From Phoebastria nigripes (taxonomy: Eukaryota; Chordata; Aves; Procellariiformes; Diomedeidae), in the NCBI GenBank assembly GCA_035582835.1, contig JAYKAV010003266.1, positions 2,413,783 to 2,477,782 of the forward strand: DNA of 64,000 nt, in the 5' to 3' direction. The translations under genes were made by a program, and so were the position numbers. The notes below the pieces were generated by a model. That model ran no database searches, was not told the DNA's origin, and worked only from the letters and a program-made list of their open reading frames with translations. Below, piece after piece: positions 49,501-57,428 of the stretch (position 1 is its first letter; the number at the start of each line of letters is the position of its first letter).

Positions 49501-49716
49501 CAAGGCAACCAAATCCATCATCTGGCCAAGATGCTGCTAGGTAAGTCTGTTCTGGAACTGGGCCGGGACTGGTTACAGCGAGATACAGATTTTAATACTT
49601 GAGCTCTGAATATTTACCTGAAGTGGACTCTTGGTTATGTTGCAGAAGAATACCAGCTACCTCGGAAATACATTCAAGGCCTTGAGAAGGCTCCAAAGCT
49701 TGGCCGGAAGAAGTGA
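37476..49716 (+). CDS. EIF2D: EIF2D (ligatin), complete 15-exon gene
   Basis: EIF2D delivers tRNA to the P site without GTP, helps separate tRNA and mRNA from recycled 40S subunits, and supports reinitiation. Fifteen exons with GT-AG junctions and agreeing phases join to 1800 bases, 599 residues plus stop; human is 584 as I recall. Order: N-terminal MCT1-like domain (1-90), PUA domain (about 95-175, with VAVATMSTAEML), a variable acidic linker (about 190-270, with SSEDEEETEGKE), a winged-helix part (from about 275), a SWIB/MDM2-like domain (about 398-482) and a C-terminal SUI1/eIF1-like domain (about 506-580, with QGNQ at 564-567). The start has the context CCGCCATGT. No defect is seen. Its 3' end faces RASSF5. 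Confidence 0.97.
38503..38693 (+). CDS. EIF2D: EIF2D exon 2
   Basis: Acceptor TTACAG, donor GTACGG. Completes the arginine codon and encodes the bulk of the MCT1-like N-terminal domain, ending FEIEKALYPT. Confidence 0.96.
38820..38930 (-). repeat. Possible MIR-like fragment
   Basis: Weak similarity to the reverse complement of MIR: a 'taatctttaatgcgttta' start, 'accaacatctttgtgaa', then 'aaaaaaggaaattcaggtgc'. Heavily diverged; could be chance. Confidence 0.3.
39391..39474 (+). CDS. EIF2D: EIF2D exon 3
   Basis: Acceptor GGACAG, donor GTAAGA. Encodes VYMLWVYPDLLPAFSTW through KLAGGA, the link into the PUA domain. Confidence 0.96.
41614..41704 (+). CDS. EIF2D: EIF2D exon 4
   Basis: Acceptor CGTCAG, donor GTATGG. 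Encodes DLMLPGVVVPSSGFPQVERG and the start of the PUA core, ending LGN plus two bases. Confidence 0.95.
42376..42483 (+). CDS. EIF2D: EIF2D exon 5
   Basis: Acceptor TCCCAG, donor GTGGGT. Encodes the PUA core RAPVAVAVATMSTAEML through VLHTYMDHL and two bases of Trp177. Confidence 0.96.
43131..43420 (+). CDS. EIF2D: EIF2D exon 6, acidic linker
   Basis: Acceptor TTGTAG, donor GTATTT. Encodes residues 177-273, a low-complexity linker rich in Glu, Asp and Ser between the PUA and the C-terminal half. It is the least conserved part compared with human, and may account for the longer protein. Confidence 0.93.
43609..43726 (+). CDS. EIF2D: EIF2D exon 7
   Basis: Acceptor ATGCAG, donor GTATGT. Encodes EQMDALFNQCFFHALKCKV through STFLRSHMFSC, a conserved helical segment. 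Confidence 0.96.
44174..44219 (+). CDS. EIF2D: EIF2D exon 8
   Basis: A 46-base microexon-like exon, acceptor TTATAG, donor GTGAGA. Encodes CPAGQQLDIKKSSYKK, matching human PEGRQLDIKKSSYKK, and ends in phase 0. Confidence 0.94.
44583..44710 (-). repeat. MIR-like SINE remnant, apparently doubled
   Basis: Two successive blocks resemble the reverse complement of the MIR core: 'attgtccctgttgtgtagat...cattgccaaag' and then 'gtgacttggctaaggtggtc...gatggcagac'. The second repeats a part of the consensus already covered by the first, suggesting two overlapping insertions or a partial duplication. Confidence 0.5.
44807..44821. repeat. Poly-T run, 15 bases
   Basis: Fifteen consecutive T bases about 100 bases before EIF2D exon 9; not part of the immediate polypyrimidine tract. 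Confidence 0.9.
44926..45029 (+). CDS. EIF2D: EIF2D exon 9
   Basis: Acceptor CTTCAG, donor GTATGT. Encodes FSKFLQCMQHQKILQVKEL through GVESIVEVDWKHP. Confidence 0.96.
45355..45400 (+). repeat. CR1-like LINE fragment
   Basis: 'CATAGAACTTAAGATCAGAA' and the following 'aggactgttaaatgatctg' resemble the same CR1-type motif seen near 17.2 kb (AGGTCAGAAGGGACCAT then TGATC). A very short degraded remnant. Confidence 0.4.
46949..47107 (+). CDS. EIF2D: EIF2D exon 10
   Basis: Acceptor TTTCAG, donor GTAAGC. Encodes residues 363-415, a variable serine-rich start (EGFSSASAAQDSKGE) and the conserved end PLFQESGH. Confidence 0.95.
47837..47926 (+). CDS. EIF2D: EIF2D exon 11
   Basis: Acceptor CTTTAG, donor GTAAGT. 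Encodes KGSILSSSEVRNIIINYVK and NELVDETNK of the SWIB/MDM2-like domain. Confidence 0.96.
48031..48126 (+). CDS. EIF2D: EIF2D exon 12
   Basis: Acceptor TTGTAG, donor GTGACT. Encodes NFVKVNAILCDCLLDKSEQ through WDDLLS, the second half of the SWIB-like domain. Confidence 0.96.
49015..49040. repeat. Exact 13-base tandem duplication
   Basis: GGAAAAGCACAGC occurs twice in a row (49015-49027 and 49028-49040) in the intron before EIF2D exon 13. Confidence 0.9.
49099..49219 (+). CDS. EIF2D: EIF2D exon 13
   Basis: Acceptor TTTCAG... read as TTGTTCAG, donor GTAAAA. Encodes RCLERLQPLHQVTFFGQEP through TVAQRSSNKK, leading into the SUI1 domain; ends in phase 0. Confidence 0.96.
49366..49540 (+). CDS. EIF2D: EIF2D exon 14, SUI1 domain
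   Basis: Acceptor CTGTAG, donor GTAAGT. Encodes VTIIKNLELYGLDP through VQVQIQGNQIHHLAKMLL, the eIF1-like SUI1 fold with the QGNQ loop characteristic of the family. Confidence 0.97.
49646..49716 (+). CDS. EIF2D: EIF2D exon 15 and stop
   Basis: Acceptor TTGCAG. Encodes EEYQLPRKYIQGLEK and the basic tail APKLGRKK, then TGA. The basic end matches the human LKPGKKK tail. Confidence 0.96.
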
Positions 49717-49888
49717 GAGAAAAATCTACTGTAAGAATTACGCAGATCTCATTATTTATAGAATTGTTCTGCCAACAAATCAAGGATAATGTACAGGCCC
49801 TATTCATTCAAAAGTGAGTCCTGGATGTTTACAAGGTCTAGGATTCACCCACATAATAATATTGCTCCAGCTGTTCATTTTTCATAAA

Positions 49889-49906
49889 AATAAAAAGCTG
49901 AATAAA
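49889..49906 (+). terminator. EIF2D: EIF2D polyadenylation signals
   Basis: Two AATAAA hexamers, at 49889-49894 and 49901-49906, lie about 175-190 bases after the EIF2D stop codon. They give a short 3' UTR ending around 49.92 kb. The T/G-rich sequence after 49.92 kb is compatible with a downstream element. Confidence 0.8.
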
Positions 49907-49925
49907 ACCCTTAGCGTTATCCTTT

Positions 49926-50494
49926 TCCATGTATTTTCTAGAAGTTCCTAATGGTGCACTGGTTTTCTGGCTACAGTGGCTTTTGGCTAGTTTAACATCC
50001 CTGCTTTGCATCTTTTAGCAAAGGCACGGTAATAGAACCTCCACTGAAATGTAAGCAAAATACATTCCAGCACATTGTCCTGGAACAGTCCAGTGTGTTG
50101 TGCCATAGATTGTGTATATCAGAAGTAAAATCCATTTGGTTTTAGATTTTATCCTTTTAAATAACATTTCAGCACTGAGAATGAACTCTATTAGCTGGAT
50201 TTTTATGGTTTATATTATTTTTATATACAAATACATTTTAATGTATGACACTAACTGTAATTTATCACAGGTAGCAGTTCTGTCAAATCCAGCTAAAATA
50301 TTAAGATTAATGGAACATTTTGGTCAGGTTTCACGGGTAGCTATTCTGTACCTCTTTAGCTGAAGCTTAAAACACTTTACAGTAGGGTTAAGAAGTTTAA
50401 ATTCACTTCTAGGAAGGATTCCTGTATTTTCCCTTTAGACTTAATACATGCAAGTTCCACAGGAGGGCGCCAGAAAAAGAAGTTAAAGAGATTT
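49926..50494. other. Short spacer between the convergent EIF2D and RASSF5 ends
   Basis: About 570 AT-rich bases between the EIF2D polyadenylation signals and the proposed RASSF5 end. No gene, RNA or recognisable repeat is seen. Confidence 0.6.
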
Positions 50495-53400
50495 CTTTAA
50501 TTAGTGACAGTTTTATTATCATTGTCTTTTACACTGTCTGCATATGAACAAGTAGTTTCAGAACCTTCAAAAAAGCTAGAAGTGAGACATTTTTTAAAAA
50601 TGCCATAGAATTACTAGGGAGTAGTAAAAATAAATTACAGCATTGCAAAAATGCATTTCACTTTGCCATAGAAGCTTTACTATTCCATTCTATACACATT
50701 ATTTTACATGTTTTACAATAGACATGAAAAATAAATTCACATGAACTAGGCAACACAACATACTAACCAAAGGCACTGCCAACAGTATTTTGCGCTTAAG
50801 GAAGGGGCCAATACTTCTATCCTAGCCGCAGCTCAACTGACTGTTGAGAATTCGAGTTTCAAGACCTACCAATTCTTCAAATGCCCCGTATCTTGAAAAA
50901 CCAAAAGAAACAGCCCTCCCCTTTGCAGGAGGTTTTCAGCAGCATTCACGGTAATTGCATAAGAAGCCATGCCTTCTACAAAATGTCAAAGACATGCTGG
51001 GTTCCAGGAGGGGGAGACAGTCACCAAAACTCTAGTAGAAAACAACAACAACAAAAAAGAAATCTTTACAACTTTTAGCCAGAAAGATAAGGGGTTTAAA
51101 AGTAAGTGTCTGGATCTTTACTTAGAACCAATGGCAGTTTTTACAGTGTTCTTTCTCTTGGCTGAACAGAAGTATTTATACAGTGCTTTCAAGACTCAAA
51201 GCACTAGAATGTTATTTAAATTACTTCACAAGTGCATAGTGAAGTAATAAGTATTCTTGTAAATGGACAAACAGCCTCAGAGCATGAAAACTGCTGCTCT
51301 ATTTGGGCTGCCGCCACATTGTTAAAGGTCATCTGGGTGTAGAGTACAGTACAGCTGGGAGGCCCTTCCTGCACCGCGTGCCAGAGGCCATAGCCCTGTT
51401 GTTAGCAAACCCTTTTACACTACTGACTAAAACATGAGCTGGAACTAAGCTTGCAGAAAGTGGCATTTACACAAACCAAGGGGCTTTAAGTGATGCAGTC
51501 ACTCTCTTATGGTTTATAAGCAAACATACTCAAGTATAAATCTGGGAAAAAAAAAGAAAAAAAAATCCCAAGCAGTCACCTTCAAGAAAGAAACAGAACA
51601 GTTCCTCGTCCCTCTACAGACAAAAGCAGCCTCATCACAACAGTACTTTTGGTAAAGGGGGGAACAGGACTGAAAAGGCCTCTTGACAAAAGTCCCTTCC
51701 AACTTCCTCCTTAGCCCAAATGCAAAGTTTTCACACTTAAGGAAAAAAAGGCACTGAGGTAAATTTTAGACTCTTCCACGTTGTCTCTGTGGTAACTGTT
51801 ACCCAATAACCTGTTGCCTCCCTTCCCACTTTGTGCAGGTGGGGTCACAGCAGTCTACAGCAAGCTCAAAGGGACACTTGTTCATCAAGTCAACATGAAA
51901 CCCTTTCACGTGCTCCATCTGAATCTGGCTAGTATTAATGCTCCGTTTTCTCTTTATGCTTTGTTGCGGTGTCCTGTGTAAACAGAGGGAAGACTGAACC
52001 TGGCTGTGTGCAGCATGCTCTGTACAAAGCACTGAGAGTAAACATGGGGACCATCCTCTCTCAGGCTGGCATCCCTGGAGCCTTCCTTGCCCTTCAGTGA
52101 TCGCTGCATGGCATCAGCAAGATCAGGGTCGCTGGTTAGAGTTATGGCAGTAACTGACACTCCAGCTCAAGGATTTTCTTTGAAGGATGCGCAGTGCATG
52201 CATCAGCAACAGTGGGAGCTCTGAGAGAGGGGGAGAGAGACTTACTCTCCTCTCCTAGTTCCATGTGGAGCGCAAAACCTGGTAACCTTCCTGGACATGC
52301 AGGCAGAGCACCGATTGCGAGTGGGGAGGGCGGGAAGGAGAACACGACACGTACAGAGTGGCACAGGGAGGGAGAGGATGGCGTGTCACGGACAAGAGTG
52401 GTGGGAGAGCAGTGCAAGGAGGGTTAGCAGGAGGAAGCATGGTATGAGAGGGTGATGGGAGGAAAGCATCTGAGGCCAATGGTTCCCTTACGCTTCCTGG
52501 TGCCAAGGCTTTCCCACACAGGCAGCCTGTGCTCTTGGTGCCACATCCACACCCTGGCCCTGGTCGGAGCTCCTCTCCCTCGGTACCAGACCTGTTCATA
52601 GCTCAGAATCAATTTGATTTGTGAAAGGGGGTTTTGAGCTTTCCTGGGTTAGTCTGTTGGATATATATTGCTAAATGTTCAGTATTGAACTATTGGCCCA
52701 TGCCCCAACCATCATCTTTACACTTTTCAAACAGAATTTGTTAAAACATAGGTCCCAATTCCTACAGAGTAGAAAACTGGTAAAACACTGGCTAGCTTAG
52801 CTAAGCATCAGGGGTATTTGCTTTAATTCACATCTGTTTTCAAAATTGGAAGTTAATTAGAATAAAAATGGATGACTTTTCCTGGAATTAATATTACCAA
52901 GTTTCAATAATACTTACTAACAGACTGTTTGGGTGTTGCAGCTGCCTTGGTGTCATAACTTCACATTTCCCTGGCTATCTTAGCCCTGAACAAGTCCGTC
53001 CAGCATTGGTTGCAGCTGCAACACCCACGTGGTTTGGTGCAACAACCTCCTCCGCTTTATCTGCTGCTTCCTGTGCTCTTCTTACGAAATGAGAACTCGG
53101 CCACGTGGGCATACACAATGAGCCGCAGCACCTCCGAACAAGAACAAGCAAGTCGCTGGGAGGAGCGTGAACAGCAAGTGTTACCCTGCCCAAAACATTA
53201 GCCAGTAGATGTTCCTGGTGGGTTTAACACTGAGCATTTTCCATGAAGCTTCTCCATCTGATGGTACAGCTGAAAAGCGAACCAGCAGCTGTGTTTGGTG
53301 TGTTGATGGGCACAGTTTTAAAACAGGCTTCCCGTTCTTTGACTGGCTCTGGTCCTGGGATAAGAGGTTTCAGAAGAAGAAAATGCTGTATGTTCGTTTT

Positions 53401-53532
53401 ATGGGTGGTGTGAGCCAGTCCTTAATGGAAGGATGAAGAAGGAGAATGACTACTATAAGGTGTCCTGAGAAGTGTCTTTTCATTTTAAAAATAATATCTA
53501 GCTTAGTCTGATGCCCAGTGCCTCCTGAAGGG
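50495..53532 (-). other. Probable RASSF5 3' UTR
   Basis: This stretch follows the RASSF5 stop codon and runs to the candidate polyadenylation signal at 50512-50517. No coding region is recognisable on either strand. Composition changes from GC-richer near 52.2-52.6 kb to AT-rich near the end. The assignment as transcribed UTR is inferred. Confidence 0.45.
50512..50517 (-). terminator. RASSF5: Candidate RASSF5 polyadenylation signal
   Basis: AATAAA on the minus strand (TTTATT on the plus strand), about 3.0 kb after the RASSF5 stop. The length is plausible for this gene's 3' UTR, but nearer signals may exist; no transcript data support the choice. Confidence 0.45.
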
Positions 53533-53685
53533 TTATCCAGGCTTGCCTCTGGCTTCTTTCAAGGTCTGTTGCAGTCTCTGTTTAAACTTCTCGTACTTCC
53601 TTTGCACTTGCTGGATTTTGTCCTTTTCTTCTTTGTCCAGTATCATCAAGAAGTTCTGTAGCTCTGGGATGGAGAATGCGTCCCA
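53533..53685 (-). CDS. RASSF5: RASSF5 last exon, SARAH domain
   Basis: After a CTGCAG acceptor the exon encodes 50 residues starting WDAFSIPELQNFLMIL, then a charged coiled coil (KEEKDKIQQVQRKYEKF) and the ending GKPG. SARAH helices pair with the MST kinases. Phase 0 at its start. Confidence 0.96.
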   Translation of the reverse strand, partial: WDAFSIPELQNFLMILDKEEKDKIQQVQRKYEKFKQRLQQTLKEARGKPG

Positions 53686-54671
53686 CTGCAGAAACAGCAG
53701 AAACAGAGGGGAAGTAAGCACACACCGTTCACCTTACTGCTTTTGTGTTTTGGGTTTTTTTCCCCTGAATCTGTGAAGAGGAACAATAGAAGACACTTAA
53801 AGATGTGGCTTAATCTCACAACATCGTGTTGTGAGAGAGACGGGATAATGGGCTACAGCATAAAGGACCATCCCAGTCCTGAGCCCCTGAGACGGTAGTT
53901 TTAATAGAAATTATCTTTACTCAGGTGAATTGAAGCTCCCACTGCAAGAGATGACACAGCTCCCTAAGGAACTGAAATACATATGGAAATAATTGACGTA
54001 GCATTCACCCGCACTTCTCGTTACGAAGGGGGGCGAGGTCCCAGCAGGCAACGCTACCCAGCAGGAGCCAGTTCTCTTTATTTTACTGCAAAGTTACAAA
54101 ACTGTTTGAGCTTCAGCAAAGCTCTTGGCACGGGGTGCCAGCAGACCGGCTGCTCCGGCTGTCGCCGACAACAGCGTCGGGCTGACAGCAAGGAACAGGC
54201 AGGCCACAGGCTGATGACTGTGATCACTTAATAAATACTGCTTTATGTCTGCTCAGCACTGCTGCGGGAAGCCGGCATTCCAGCGGCGTCCTTACCAACC
54301 ACAGTCCCGCTCCTCCGGCGGCACGGCACGTCCTGAACTGAACCACCCCGCGGCACGGAGCCGCTCCCGGCACGGGAGGCAGAATCCCACCAGATGCAGC
54401 GGCTCCCAACGTTTGCCTTCGTTGTGGTGGGGAGCATGATGGCAAGCAAAAACCGACTGCAAATTTATTACCTGAGTGTCCCTGGCTTCTACTTAAATTA
54501 GTGGATTACTTATAACAGTGTTTAGCTAATCTAATTATTGAGGATTAACTCTGGGATGGCGTTGCTTGGTTCTGTAGACAGATTATGGTTTGGCCATCAA
54601 AACTGGCCTCGGCATTTTCACAGCTCAAGTTTAATTTTTTTAAAAATCAACATACTTGAGGAGTAATAAAT

Positions 54672-54703
<32 letters not shown>

Positions 54704-57428
54704 TGAAAAGTAGGTACAAAACTACCTGATTTTGAGCTGATAATTTAAGTTTGGAGAAAAGCTGGTATCACACTTCATATGGTAAACCCAGCCCCATCAG
54801 AGGGAAGCAGCCTTGCTTGCGTGGCACCGCTTCAACCCGTGCTGCCTCTGCCATACGTCTCCCAGCTCTGCAACGCTGCCACGTGCTCCACAACGCTGCT
54901 AACGTTCATGTAAAAACCAAGGGAAAGAGTCACCGACATACCTCAACTTCCCCTGTTTCGTTTTCCTTCAGCACAAAACTGAGCACATCTGTGTCGGGGC
55001 CCGCCAGCAGCCGGAGGTACAGGGGGTACTCGGTGAGAGGGAGCTTCTGGAAGAGCACTGCAAGGGGACAGCAGACACCCACGGTCAGCCCATGGCTGCC
55101 AGGGCAGAGGAAAGCTCGGGAGGTCAATTGGAGCACGTAAAAGCGGTTCATGCTGCTGAGGATCATACTGGAAATAGCTGAGTCTCTATCAGAGATCCGT
55201 AACGATCTCTGTTAGGTCCTGGGGGACTTCAGCCCCCTTCTGAAAACCAGTAATTCCCCATTATCTTAAGCAGCATCACCTCTTGTGGTGGTCAGGCCAT
55301 TTCTTCATCTGACATGTAGGCACCGCCTGCCGGACACACCACCGAGTCCTAGATGAATGCTTTCACATTGTAGTCACACAAAATAGTAAGCAAACCGATC
55401 AGCCGCAGGAAAGCTGGCGGGTCCGAGGGCACGAACTCACCTTGCCCATCCTTCCGCATCTCCTTGAAAAGTGCAAACTTCTGCGGATTATCCACCACCA
55501 TGAATTTCTTCAGGAGCCCCTGGATCACCTCGCTCACCGTGGTCGTGCTGCTGATGTGGAGCTGCTTGATGGCATCCAGCGGCAAGTAGAACGAGGTTCT
55601 CTTGTCCGTCATATCGGCCAGGTTCACCTCCTTGAGGGCATCGTAGATGGACTGTGGCCGGATCCCTGCCGGTACCGTCACAGGGCGGCGCAGTTTCAAA
55701 TGCACTTTAATGAAACCCGTGTACGTCCCATCGTCGTTCTAAAGCAAAGGAGAGGGGGGTCAGGCTCCGGGGAGCCTTTCCAGTCCTTCCCCCCCTATGA
55801 GGGGCTTTCTGGTCTACAGCGCTGCAGCCTGCGGGGTGACTGCAGGACTTTCCACCCCTCGGTACTGTTAGGAGTTTGAGGGTTTCTTATTAATCATGTA
55901 AAAAGTAACCAGTAATTTCGGGTTAGTCACTACTGATTTTCTCCTGTTCCTTCCACTCGGTAATGACTCATCCCTTCCTTGCGTCTGTACGATCTTGTCT
56001 TATTTAAAACCGACACTGCTACAAGTCAGTTAGGGAAACCATTACATGTAATTTGTAGCTGCAATTAAGTGAGGATGTGAAACCTCTGGGAAGGTCTCCA
56101 CCCCTTGTGTTCAGCGGGATCTCCCGACCGTATTCCTCACATTTTACTCCCCGCTTATGGGATTCTCACATCTCCGTGTAATAAATCATCATTCAAGATC
56201 AGCCTGTCTCACAATAGGTCCCTTGCCCTACCCTCAGCTCTGCAAAAACGCAAAAATCAAGAGGAAAGCCTGGCTCCATACAGTCCATCCACAGCTGCTA
56301 GGCAGGAACAAGCCGAGGGATCCACCTCAGTGCCTGCGGTCCCACCGAAGGGCCACCACCAGCGGCTGAGCCCAACCGAGTCCCAAGGCTGTATCAAGTC
56401 TCAGGATTGTATTTTCACTAAGCTTCAAGAAAAGTAACTCAAGAGTAAACGTTTGGGTCCCAAATGACTCCTATAAGTCAAGGGCTGATAAAAATCAGTG
56501 GGCAAGACATTCCAGCAGAAATTGCTGTGCAGCCTTCACAAAAGGAAATTGGTGCAAGATCTACTGTTTTAAATAAATTTCAGGTTTATTTTCAGATGTT
56601 AGCAAGCACCAGGGAGTTACGTAGCTGCTGTTCTTGGAAGTTCTACAATTTAATTATTTCACTCTTTAAGAAGCTTTTCCCCCTCTCTGTAAGATCCTGT
56701 GAAGTTTGCACCTTTGCAGCACTCCGGTTGGTAAAAGAGGTGATTTCCTTCTCTTCTCACCACGTATCATCAAGGCTTTACTTACAGGTGGCGATTAGCA
56801 AGTTTGCAATCACAGCTTCAAAATATAAGGCATCCACTGTGGTTCTTAGACCTCTGCTTAAACAAGTTTGGCAGTGGCAGAGGAGAAAAGCATCTCTTTC
56901 TAGAAAGGCTTTGTGTTTCTAAATACACTTCGTCTTTCTGAATCCCCTTTGCGACAGCTGCTGAGCTGCAGTGTCACAGCCCGAGTTTTACCGTGACTCA
57001 TCCCCGCTAGAACAACCTGGGCTCATCTGTTTGTGGCAAGTCACTCGCAGCACAGGCTGCCCAGAGATTACTGTGCCAGTGCTCCCAGTTGAGAAGGGAT
57101 GGAGGCAGGGGAGGGTTATCTCAAGTGTCGGTGACTAACGCTAAGGAAACCCAAGCAGGAGAAAAAGCAGATCGGGTAAGGAAGAGAACACCACCTCAAC
57201 AGCCACAAGCCCTCTTGCCTTGGAGATGCCTTCCTACAGCCCGGCTCAGTTCACAGCCCAGAGAAACCAGCATTGGTCTTTCTGCGTATTACCTAAATAG
57301 AGCCCAATACGTACCAGCTTCATCAACAGGCAGTTTGTAACTTTTGCATTGTATTTTTCAATTTTCTGTTTGATCTCCTGAAGGGTCGGAGGCTTGGGTT
57401 TTTCTTCTTCTACTGTTTGTGTTACATT
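53533..57428 (-). CDS. RASSF5: RASSF5 (NORE1/RAPL), C-terminal four exons, partial gene
   Basis: RASSF5 binds active Ras and Rap through its RA domain and MST1/MST2 kinases through its SARAH coiled coil. It links Ras signals to the Hippo kinases, cell death and lymphocyte adhesion. The four exons join in frame to 226 residues plus stop: a linker exon, the RA domain over two exons, and the SARAH helix ending GKPG. The equivalent human segment, shared by the NORE1A and RAPL isoforms, is about 225 residues as I recall. The C1 zinc-binding domain and both alternative first exons are not seen and should lie beyond the right edge. RASSF1 is excluded by the residues SIYDALKEVNL and FMVVDNPQKFAL and by synteny. 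Confidence 0.94.
54677..54704. repeat. Poly-T run, 28 bases
   Basis: Twenty-eight consecutive T bases (poly-A on the minus strand) in a RASSF5 intron. No retroposed gene or SINE body is recognisable beside it. Confidence 0.95.
54942..55057 (-). CDS. RASSF5: RASSF5 exon, end of RA domain
   Basis: Acceptor TTGCAG, donor GTATGT. Encodes VLFQKLPLTEYPLYLRLLAG, then PDTDVLSFVLKENETGEVE, the last strands of the Ras-association domain. The residues LPLTEY differ from the human LSIADR. Confidence 0.96.
55441..55738 (-). CDS. RASSF5: RASSF5 exon, core of RA domain
   Basis: Acceptor CTTTAG, donor GTGAGT. Encodes 99 residues from NDDGTYTGFIKVHLKL through RTSFYLPLDAIKQLHIS to FMVVDNPQKFALFK, the ubiquitin-like Ras-association domain. 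Ends with one base of the next valine codon. Confidence 0.96.
57315..57428 (-). CDS. RASSF5: RASSF5 exon, linker before RA domain
   Basis: Acceptor TTTCAG, donor GTACGT. Encodes 38 residues, NVTQTVEEEKPKPPTLQEIK and QKIEKYNAKVTNCLLMKL, matching human NVCKAVEETQHPPTIQEIK; phase 0 at both ends. In human this is the first exon shared by the long and short isoforms. Confidence 0.94.

Larger units (their letters stand above)
37532..49645 (+). other. EIF2D introns, contents
   Basis: Fourteen introns, from 104 bases (47927-48030) to 2139 bases (39475-41613); the second longest is 45030-46948. They are mostly AT-rich with no nested gene that I can recognise. MIR-like remnants lie near 38.82-38.93, 39.86-40.01 and 44.58-44.71 kb and a CR1-like remnant near 45.36 kb. 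Intron 48127-49098 holds an exact 13-base tandem duplication (49015-49040). Open frames of around 100 codons near 40.3 and 41.0 kb have no known domain. Confidence 0.75.
53686..57314 (-). other. RASSF5 introns between the seen exons
   Basis: Three introns: 53686-54941, 55058-55440 and 55739-57314. The first contains a 28-base poly-T run. No further exon, RNA gene or clear transposable element is seen. A C-rich patch near 54.3 kb has open frames without known domains. Confidence 0.75.

Noticed and set aside
51680..51705. CR1-like 3' end word GTCCCTTCCAAC
   Set aside because: Only a dozen bases match and the usual terminal repeats of avian CR1 are absent.
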